From an uncultured Alphaproteobacteria bacterium (lineage in GTDB: Bacteria; Pseudomonadota; Alphaproteobacteria; UBA7887): DNA of 5,300 bases. Made by a program: the position numbers and the translations under genes. This document shows, in pieces, positions 1 to 4,233 of this stretch. Every line of letters starts with the position of its first letter. Position 1 is the stretch's first letter. Below the pieces are notes generated by a model. That model was not told the origin of the DNA and did no database searches. It saw only the letters and a program-made list of their open reading frames with translations. Where the stretch lies: the NCBI GenBank assembly GCA_913044255.1, contig CAJWOI010000220.1:1-5300 (forward strand), written 5' to 3'.

Positions 1-43
1 CCCCCGCCGTACCTGGTCCGCCATCTTCAAATGTATCACTCAT
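1..43 (-). CDS. N-terminal fragment of an unidentified protein (runs off the left edge)
   Basis: Reading the minus strand from the ATG at 41-43 gives MSDTFEDGGPGTAG before the window ends. The start is supported by an AGGAGGT Shine-Dalgarno sequence at 52-58, eight bases upstream, so this is very probably a real gene start. The visible 14 residues are acidic and glycine-rich with no hydrophobic stretch, so they are not a signal peptide. They are too few to assign a family or function. The gene is divergent from the Sel1-repeat gene at 392 and shares the 44-391 intergenic region with it. A 14-bp palindrome at 67-80 lies just upstream of its ribosome binding site and may be an operator. Confidence 0.7.
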   Translation of the reverse strand, partial: MSDTFEDGGPGTAG

Positions 44-51
44 AATAACCT

Positions 52-58
52 ACCTCCT
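52..58 (-). promoter_or_regulatory. Strong Shine-Dalgarno sequence for the leftmost gene
   Basis: The minus strand reads AGGAGGT, a full match to the anti-SD core, with an 8-nt spacer to the ATG at 41-43. It fixes the start of the truncated gene at the left edge. It is the best ribosome binding site in the window. Confidence 0.85.
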
Positions 59-66
59 CGAGAGCA

Positions 67-80
67 ATATTCTAGAATAT
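67..80. promoter_or_regulatory. Perfect 14-bp palindrome, putative operator
   Basis: ATATTCTAGAATAT is self-complementary over all 14 bases. It lies 8 bases upstream of the strong Shine-Dalgarno sequence of the leftmost gene, and it overlaps a possible minus-strand -10 (TATATT, 76-81). With no loop it is a better protein-binding dyad than an RNA hairpin. That would fit a repressor blocking the promoter. The binding protein is unknown. Confidence 0.35.
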
Positions 81-180
81 ACACCCTCTTTGCCCATTAC
101 GAAAAACGCCTTTCACAAATGCCCGAATAAGACCCGGACCATAATATCACCGCTTGGCCCAATTATTACCAAAGCAACAC

Positions 181-191
181 ACATTTTATGT
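181..191. repeat. ACATTTTATGT palindromic repeat, copy 1
   Basis: ACAT-TTT-ATGT is a dyad with a 3-bp centre. An identical copy lies 66 bp to the right at 247-257. This copy overlaps the left edge of the CRP-type site by three bases (189-191), so two proteins might compete there. The region is AT-rich, so chance remains possible. Confidence 0.35.
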
Positions 192-204
192 GATAATCAT
201 CACA
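189..204. promoter_or_regulatory. CRP/FNR-family-type binding site
   Basis: TGTGATAATCATCACA contains both exact CRP half-sites (TGTGA and TCACA) separated by six bases, and the symmetry extends to TGTGAT/ATCACA. It is not a good FNR/FixK box (TTGAT-N4-ATCAA). The centre lies at 196.5, between two divergent genes, and which gene it serves is unclear. If the weak minus-strand promoter TTGGTA-N18-GATATT (172-143) is real, the centre falls near -60, the usual class I activator position. The half-site match is seen directly. Binding and regulation are inferred. Confidence 0.45.
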
Positions 205-246
205 AGTTCCTAAAAATATTTTGCAATATCGTAAGATATTTGCCCA

Positions 247-257
247 ACATTTTATGT
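247..257. repeat. ACATTTTATGT palindromic repeat, copy 2
   Basis: This is an exact 11-base copy of the dyad at 181-191, starting 66 bp later, which is a little over six helical turns. Two identical dyads in one intergenic region are typical of a dimeric regulator that binds cooperatively. No regulator is identified in the window. Confidence 0.35.
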
Positions 258-371
258 AAAATACGCCCAATGTCCTTAATTTGAGTAAATGGGAATGCGT
301 CATTGGCATAATCCCTGATCGGCAACCAAAAACCGCCCTTGCAGATCGCGGTCTCACACTCTCAATATAGT

Positions 372-379
372 AAGGAGAG
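372..379 (+). promoter_or_regulatory. Ribosome binding site of the Sel1-repeat gene
   Basis: AAGGAGAG lies 12 nt before the ATG at 392. The spacing is longer than optimal, but no other in-frame start exists between it and the upstream stop at 371-373, so the start is settled. Confidence 0.6.
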
Positions 380-391
380 CTCGCGTCGATC

Positions 392-1081
392 ATGTTCTAT
401 TTGGTCGCACTAATCGGAACTTTATCTCTGCTGGCCCCCACCACCGTATGGGCCGATATGGAGGCAGGGGAAGCCGCTTATGTAAGAGCGGACTATGAAA
501 CGGCTCTCCAAGAGTTGCAGCCCCAGGCGATGGAGGGAAACGCCAGAGCACAATTTATCTTAGGCCGCATGTACGCGAATGGCACCGCCGTAAGCCAGAG
601 CGATACGGAAGCCATAAGATGGTACGAACTCGCCGCGCAACAGGGATTTTATCTTGCCCAAGACAGTCTGGCATCAATGTATTTTTACGGCTACGGAATC
701 GAGCAAAGCTATAAGGAGGCGGTGCACTGGTGGCACAAAGCTGCCGAACAAGGCCATTCAGGTGCTCAGGCCCGACTTGGCTATATTTATCGCAGCGGAA
801 AAGCCGCAGAAAAAGATGAGACTGAATCTGTAAAGTGGTTCCGGATGGCTGCAATGCAAGGTCATATGGATGCACAACAGAACCTTGGACTCATGTACGC
901 CAGTGGACAAGGCGTACCACAGGACTACGTGTCCGCCTATGTCTGGTGGTTCCGAGCTAGAAAGCAGGGTAGCAAAACGGCGGAAAGAAATTTGACTATC
1001 TTGCAGCCTCTCATGAGCCAAGAAGAAGTTTCAAAAGCCCGGCAGAAAATAAGCGAAGAACAACAACCAACGGTTAAATAA
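392..1081 (+). CDS. Secreted Sel1-repeat (TPR-like) protein
   Basis: This is a 229-residue protein. Residues 1-21 form a hydrophobic signal peptide ending VWA, so cleavage before Asp22 and export to the periplasm are likely. The n-region carries no Lys or Arg, which is unusual, but no start codon exists upstream before an in-frame stop at 371-373. After a degenerate lead-in (about 29-49, ADYETALQELQPQAMEG) come four Sel1 repeats with an exact 36-residue period. They end at AAQQG85, AAEQG121, AAMQG157 and ARKQG193, each with the AQ..LG.MY.NG motif at its front. A charged helical tail (about 205-229) closes the protein. Sel1 repeats form alpha/alpha superhelices that bind other proteins, and bacterial members act in envelope signalling, stress response or host contact. 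The specific partner cannot be told. An AAGGAGAG sequence at 372-379 serves as ribosome binding site with a rather long 12-nt spacer. The gene converges on the tRNA gene only 9 nt downstream, and no hairpin terminator is visible. Confidence 0.9.
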   Translation: MFYLVALIGTLSLLAPTTVWADMEAGEAAYVRADYETALQELQPQAMEGNARAQFILGRMYANGTAVSQSDTEAIRWYELAAQQGFYLAQDSLASMYFYGYGIEQSYKEAVHWWHKAAEQGHSGAQARLGYIYRSGKAAEKDETESVKWFRMAAMQGHMDAQQNLGLMYASGQGVPQDYVSAYVWWFRARKQGSKTAERNLTILQPLMSQEEVSKARQKISEEQQPTVK

Positions 1082-1090
1082 AAGAAGGTC

Positions 1091-1166
1091 TGGCGTCCCC
1101 TACGGGAATCGAACCCGTGTTTCCGCCGTGAAAGGGCGGTGTCCTCAACCGCTAGACGAAGGGGAC
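1091..1166 (-). tRNA. tRNA-Glu (anticodon UUC)
   Basis: The minus strand folds into a complete 76-nt tRNA. The acceptor stem GTCCCCT pairs with AGGGGAC, followed by discriminator G and an encoded CCA (1091-1093). The anticodon stem CCGCC/GGCGG encloses a loop with anticodon TTC. The T-arm ACGGG-TTCGATT-CCCGT is canonical. Anticodon TTC reads GAA and GAG, so this is tRNA-Glu. The encoded CCA end needs no enzymatic addition. It is a single gene with its own promoter just upstream. Its 3' end lies 9 nt from the stop of the convergent Sel1 gene. A T-rich stretch follows on the minus strand (about 1075-1089), but no hairpin terminator is evident. Confidence 0.97.
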
Positions 1167-1177
1167 GCACGAGCGGC

Positions 1178-1206
1178 TGTATACGAAGCACACCGGCACC
1201 CGTCAA
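1178..1206 (-). promoter_or_regulatory. Sigma-70-type promoter of tRNA-Glu
   Basis: On the minus strand TTGACG (1206-1201) is followed after exactly 17 nt by TATACA (1183-1178), each 5 of 6 to the consensus. Transcription would start near 1170-1171, a few bases before the tRNA 5' end at 1166. This is the strongest promoter visible in the window and fits a stable-RNA gene. Confidence 0.8.
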
Positions 1207-1227
1207 TCACCACCGATGTCCAACATG

Positions 1228-1250
1228 AAAAATGATCAATCCTTATCATT
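1228..1250 (-). terminator. Weak terminator-like hairpin after the VWA/J-protein operon
   Basis: Downstream of the J-protein stop, the minus strand reads AATGAT, an 8-nt loop, then ATCATT running into a T-run (1232-1228). The 6-bp stem is AT-rich, so termination would be inefficient. If it fails, operon transcripts would read into the tRNA-Glu gene, which lies on the same strand. Confidence 0.3.
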
Positions 1251-1282
1251 ACCTTCAATGCGTGACATAGACCTAAGACGAC

Positions 1283-2038
1283 TCAATCATCGAGCAAAAC
1301 ATCGCGAGCCCGATTGATCTTCATGGCAAGATAGGGCGACCCGCCATGATCAGGGTGATTCCCTAGCATCAATTTTTTATGGGCTTCCTTAATTTCTGCC
1401 CTGCTAGCTTCAGGGGTTAGACCCAAAATCTCATAGGCCTCATTCCAATCCATACCATCATTATTGGCCTTCCACGCAGAACCCTCTCCCGCAAAACTTT
1501 CACGCCAGGCCGGCCCGAACCTCCGATCCATATAATTTTCCAATAACTGCATTGAAGCACCATCCGCCCGACATTCTTCCAAGAGCCGATGAAGCGCCTT
1601 CTCATCCAACTCGTCCAACGACTGCCCAGAAAAACTCCCCTTCACCACCTCACCAGAAAGGTCACCCGTCGCGTGGTCGAGACTCATGCGGAGCCACGTT
1701 GACTCTACAGTAGAACTTTCTGCAGATTCCGCACCAGATCTCCTGCTTCCTGCGTACCGACGCTGTCGAGATCTGGCACGCCCAATTTGAAATAATCGAA
1801 ACCAGAGTCCCATAGGCACAACGCGCAATACACGCCACGCGATAGCCGCGACAGCGGCTGGAGCGGCGGCAAGCAGAGCTTGCCCTCGCAAGATAAGAAA
1901 AAACGCGAGAAAAAGGCCGCCCAAAATTAACGACCAACGTAAAACTTTTGCAAGCAAAACAAGGTCTGCAGACAAAAACAAGCGAGCGCCTACCATAAGT
2001 AACAATACAAACCCAGCACCGATGGCCAAATAAGTCAT
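1283..2038 (-). CDS. Membrane-anchored J-domain protein, Pam18/Tim14-like
   Basis: This is a 251-residue protein. The N-terminus is hydrophobic, with membrane segments at about 3-21 and 36-51 and a possible third, Ala-rich one at about 55-71. A strongly basic linker follows (about 88-100, RARSRQRRYAGSRR), then a soluble middle region (about 114-180, WLRMSLDHATGDLSGEV...). A C-terminal J-domain (about 197-251) carries HPD at 228-230, the motif that stimulates Hsp70 ATPase. J-domain helix III ends at the C-terminus, with no Gly/Phe or zinc region, so this is not DnaJ itself. The motif order LMLGNHPDHGGSPYLA then KINRARDVL matches mitochondrial Pam18/Tim14 and DNAJC19 (from memory, IML.NHPDKGGSP..A.KINEAKD.L). 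It probably recruits DnaK to a membrane-bound client. The gene follows the VWA gene by 15 nt without a strong ribosome binding site, so translation may be coupled. The J-domain call is firm, the client unknown. Confidence 0.9.
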   Translation of the reverse strand: MTYLAIGAGFVLLLMVGARLFLSADLVLLAKVLRWSLILGGLFLAFFLILRGQALLAAAPAAVAAIAWRVLRVVPMGLWFRLFQIGRARSRQRRYAGSRRSGAESAESSTVESTWLRMSLDHATGDLSGEVVKGSFSGQSLDELDEKALHRLLEECRADGASMQLLENYMDRRFGPAWRESFAGEGSAWKANNDGMDWNEAYEILGLTPEASRAEIKEAHKKLMLGNHPDHGGSPYLAMKINRARDVLLDD

Positions 2039-2053
2039 CGCAAGCTGACCAGT

Positions 2054-2767
2054 TCACCACCCGCTCTTGGCTGTCAGGCGCAGCAGAATACGTCCAGCGC
2101 GATTGTGAAAATCCTCTAATGCCCGATGACCCCCAACTGCATATACGGCCACTGCTCCAAGCAAATCTCTAAGCGTCTTAGCACTCCCTGAATCAAATTG
2201 GCAGTAAGCGCCACCCGATATTTGGGCGATTTGCTGGAAGGCACGTCTCGCGACTACATCCTCCCCCTCATGAAATATAAATACTGGGAGATTTCGCATG
2301 CCCATTTCGCCAGCCGTATGGCATAATTCTTCGATATCCTCCTCACAAGCATCCCCGATAAAGACCAATGCACTGACACGTCTCTCACTATGCGCGGTCA
2401 AGGCATGATTTAGTATGCGGCCAATTTGGGTGCGCCCACCCAAACAATAGACCCCAACCATGTCTCGGAGCAGTGCAGAAGAGTTTTCCGTAAAAGGACC
2501 GTATTTCACCTCCCCGAAACCGCGGTAGTAGATTAACTGCACGCTAAGGCGACCCAGCGAAGCTGTCTCAGAGAACATGTCCGCCTGAATGTCGCATGCA
2601 ACGTCCCACATTGGCTCTCGACTGGCGGTAGCATCAAGTGCGAAAATTAAACGCCCGTGTTCTCTCCCCTCCGGACGAAAGGGTGTCTGCGCAACCTTCG
2701 TCAAAAATGCTTCGATCTCGGTAGTCCCCGCTTTTTCAGGCACATTTTTATTATGCTTTGCTGTCAT
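2054..2767 (-). CDS. von Willebrand factor A (VWA) domain protein
   Basis: This soluble protein of 237 residues has no signal peptide or membrane segment. A short polar N-terminus is followed by one VWA fold. Beta-strand RLIFALDATASRE carries the first metal-site loop (DATAS, a D-x-T-x-S form of the usual D-x-S-x-S). The second metal ligand is the Thr of GGRTQIG, and the third is the Asp of LVFIGDACEED. All MIDAS positions keep a hydroxyl or carboxylate, so metal-dependent ligand binding is plausible. I chose the ATG at 2765-2767, which has AGG 10 nt upstream. A TTG at 2783-2785 would add six residues, but the AGGAG there abuts the TTG with no spacer and cannot serve it. The gene is first in an operon with the membrane J-protein, so it may be the cytoplasmic partner or scaffold of that protein. 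The fold is clear and the biological role unknown. Confidence 0.85.
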   Translation of the reverse strand: MTAKHNKNVPEKAGTTEIEAFLTKVAQTPFRPEGREHGRLIFALDATASREPMWDVACDIQADMFSETASLGRLSVQLIYYRGFGEVKYGPFTENSSALLRDMVGVYCLGGRTQIGRILNHALTAHSERRVSALVFIGDACEEDIEELCHTAGEMGMRNLPVFIFHEGEDVVARRAFQQIAQISGGAYCQFDSGSAKTLRDLLGAVAVYAVGGHRALEDFHNRAGRILLRLTAKSGW

Positions 2768-2816
2768 TGACCGAAAACCTACCAACTCCTGATGACACCA
2801 ACTTCTACTATACTTT

Positions 2817-2844
2817 ATCTTATTTCAGCATTTTAGCCCGACAA
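2817..2844 (-). promoter_or_regulatory. Candidate promoter of the VWA/J-protein operon
   Basis: On the minus strand TTGTCG (2844-2839) is followed after 16 nt by TAAGAT (2822-2817), each 4 of 6 to the sigma-70 consensus. It would give a leader of about 45 nt before the ATG at 2767. A second -10-like TATAGT lies slightly downstream but has no -35. The match is moderate and the DNA AT-rich, so this is tentative. Confidence 0.3.
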
Positions 2845-3035
2845 TTTACCGCCCTTGCACTATTTGCTGACCGCTTTAAGCATCTACAGAAACCGAGCCA
2901 AGCTCTTTCTAAGACAACGCAGCAGCCTAACGCAAACTTGTGAGTATAGATTGATGGCCAGTTCCAACATCAGTTACCATTTATCAATGACAACATTCAA
3001 AAGTACCGATAAGAGCACTTACCCTTGCATTTACT

Positions 3036-3041
3036 CATAAT
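3036..3041 (+). promoter_or_regulatory. Candidate -10 element placing transcription start at the ATG
   Basis: CATAAT (5 of 6 to TATAAT) ends six bases before the A of the ATG at 3048. Transcription starting about 7 nt downstream would begin at the start codon and give a leaderless mRNA. No Shine-Dalgarno sequence precedes this gene, which agrees. No good -35 is seen at 16-18 nt, so the promoter is uncertain. Confidence 0.35.
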
Positions 3042-3047
3042 GCCAAA

Positions 3048-4181
3048 ATGAGTGCGTCAGTAGACTGCGTAGTTATTGGAGCTGGGGTGATTGGGCTTGC
3101 AGTTGCCCGACGACTGGCCTTGGCTGGACATGAAGTAATAGTTCTTGAAGCTGCAGACGCCGTCGGAACGCACACTAGTTCCCGCAATAGCGAAGTCATT
3201 CATGCCGGAATCTATTACCCGACCGATAGCCTCAAAGCCCGAGCTTGTGTTGAGGGAAAAGAGAGACTTTATCGTTATTGCGCCATGCACGGTGTGCCAC
3301 ATAAACGGATCGGTAAATTGATCGTCGCCACCAACAGATCTCAGAAAGAAATCCTAGGTGCGTTAAAATCCCAGGGAGCTGAAAACGGTGTCGATGACCT
3401 AGAATGGAAAAGCCAAGCCGAAGTCAGGGCGCTTGAACCAGAAATTAAAAGCGAAGGGGGTCTCCTCTCACCCTCAACGGGGATAATTGATAGCCACAGC
3501 CTAATGCTCGCCTATCAGGGAGATGCCGAGGACCGAGGAACGGTGGTTGCATTTAACAGCCAAGTCCGACGGGGCCTAATCACGGACGGGAAGATAAAAC
3601 TTTTTGTGGAAGAATCGGGGGGAGAATTCAGCATCTCTGCAAATATCGTAGTGAATGCCGCGGGCCTTAGTGCGCAGTCCGTGTCTAGAAAAATGTCTGG
3701 TCTCAACCCCATGACCATTCCACCCCTCTACCTGGCCCGAGGCTGTTACTTTACTCTTACAGGCGGCAGTCCTTTTTCCCGGTTGATCTACCCGGTTCCA
3801 TCACCCGGGGGCCTTGGAGTGCACGTGACCTTGGACATGTCGGGTGCCGTGCGTTTTGGCCCAGACGTTGAATGGATCAACGAAATCGATTATGGCGTCG
3901 ATCCGAAACGGGCAGAAAATTTCTACGCCGCAATACGCCAGTACTACCCTAAACTCATGGATAACACGCTCCATCCTGGTTACTCCGGCATCAGGCCCAA
4001 GATCGCCCCTAAGGGCTCTACGGCAGGAGATTTTATGATTCAAGGGCCTCACGATCACGGAATACCCGGCTTAATAAATTTGTATGGCATTGAATCACCG
4101 GGCCTGACAGCTTCCTTAACCCTCGCCGATCTGGTCTCCCAGAAATTGTCATTTCCTGAAATAACGGACCCTACAAACTGA
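3048..4181 (+). CDS. FAD-dependent oxidoreductase, L-2-hydroxyglutarate oxidase/dehydrogenase-like
   Basis: This 377-residue DAO-superfamily flavoprotein would oxidise a 2-hydroxy acid, passing electrons to FAD and then to oxygen or the quinone pool. The N-terminal Rossmann motif is VVIGAGVIGLAVAR (G11, G13, G16), with Glu34 ending the second strand to bind the adenosine ribose. The segment R46-N-S-E-V-I-H52-AGIYYP is the hallmark of the LhgO/L2HGDH group (RNSGVIHAGIYY type). VVNAAGL at 201-207 is the second FAD contact. YPVPSPGGLGVHVT at 248-261, YSGIRPK at 312-318 and the C-terminal GIESPGLTASL at 347-357 also follow that family. At 377 residues it is shorter than E. coli LhgO (about 420). 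No signal peptide is seen. The start is certain, since DCVVIGAG follows at once and no upstream start precedes an in-frame stop. There is no ribosome binding site. The convergent neighbour is another hydroxyacid dehydrogenase type. Family confidence is high, and exact substrate only moderate. Confidence 0.85.
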   Translation: MSASVDCVVIGAGVIGLAVARRLALAGHEVIVLEAADAVGTHTSSRNSEVIHAGIYYPTDSLKARACVEGKERLYRYCAMHGVPHKRIGKLIVATNRSQKEILGALKSQGAENGVDDLEWKSQAEVRALEPEIKSEGGLLSPSTGIIDSHSLMLAYQGDAEDRGTVVAFNSQVRRGLITDGKIKLFVEESGGEFSISANIVVNAAGLSAQSVSRKMSGLNPMTIPPLYLARGCYFTLTGGSPFSRLIYPVPSPGGLGVHVTLDMSGAVRFGPDVEWINEIDYGVDPKRAENFYAAIRQYYPKLMDNTLHPGYSGIRPKIAPKGSTAGDFMIQGPHDHGIPGLINLYGIESPGLTASLTLADLVSQKLSFPEITDPTN

Positions 4182-4205
4182 ACCCTTGTATCGACCTTTT
4201 TTTTT
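4172..4205 (+). terminator. Possible weak terminator with nine-T tract
   Basis: A run of nine T residues (4197-4205) follows the stop of the FAD-oxidoreductase gene. The only hairpin before it is TACAA (4172-4176) with TTGTA (4186-4190), a 5-bp stem overlapping the end of the coding region and ending 6 nt before the T-run. The T-tract is striking but the stem is weak and badly spaced, so intrinsic termination is only possible. It lies in the 48-bp gap between two convergent genes. Confidence 0.3.
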
Positions 4206-4220
4206 GGTGATGGAAACCGA

Positions 4221-4233
4221 TTGATTCAATCAA
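4221..4233. repeat. TTGATT-C-AATCAA inverted repeat at the stop codon
   Basis: TTGATTCAATCAA is symmetric around a single central base and covers the TGA (4230-4232) of the minus-strand dehydrogenase. It resembles an FNR/FixK box (TTGAT-N4-ATCAA) but its spacer is one base short, and it sits at a gene end rather than a promoter. As RNA it could only form a 4-bp AT-rich stem. Its function, if any, is unknown. Confidence 0.3.

Larger units (their letters stand above)
44..391. other. Divergent AT-rich intergenic region with several operator-like sites
   Basis: These 348 bases separate the divergent starts at 43 (-) and 392 (+), and no convincing gene lies inside. From about 60 to 290 the sequence is distinctly AT-rich. 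It holds a perfect palindrome at 67-80, a CRP-type site at 189-204, two ACATTTTATGT copies at 181-191 and 247-257, and the imperfect inverted repeat GCAATATC/GATATTTGC at about 223-243. Promoter elements are weak. For the + gene the best is an extended -10-like TGGCATAAT at 304-312, with TTGAGT at 281-286 at a poor 20-nt spacing. For the - gene the best are TATATT at 76-81 without a good -35, or TTGGTA (167-172) with 18 nt to GATATT (143-148). The density of symmetric sites suggests regulated rather than constitutive expression. Confidence 0.6.
2768..3047. other. Divergent promoter region between the VWA and FAD-oxidoreductase genes
   Basis: These 280 bases separate divergent starts. They hold the candidate operon promoter at 2844-2817 (-) and the CATAAT at 3036-3041 (+). 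Short reading frames on the + strand here have no ribosome binding site and no recognisable domain, and I do not regard them as genes. No strong dyad or repeat was found. Confidence 0.5.

Noticed and set aside
90..284. Open frame of 64 codons on the + strand in the AT-rich intergenic region
   Set aside because: It starts with TTG, has no ribosome binding site, contains the CRP-type site and repeats, and its product has no recognisable domain.
1091..1166. tRNA 3' end as an integrase attachment site
   Set aside because: No integrase gene and no repeated copy of the tRNA 3' end is present in the window.
1283..2038. DnaJ or DjlA assignment for the J-protein
   Set aside because: It lacks the Gly/Phe-rich and zinc regions of DnaJ, and its C-terminal motif pattern is Pam18-like.
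2768..2785. TTG start at 2783-2785 extending the VWA protein by six residues
   Set aside because: The AGGAG abuts the TTG with no spacer, so it cannot direct initiation there. The ATG at 2765-2767 is preferred.
2758..3040. Two short overlapping + strand open frames of 61 codons between the divergent genes
   Set aside because: Neither has a ribosome binding site or protein-like composition, and the region is better explained as a promoter region.
4221..4233. FNR/FixK box
   Set aside because: The spacer is three rather than four bases, and the site lies over a stop codon between convergent genes.
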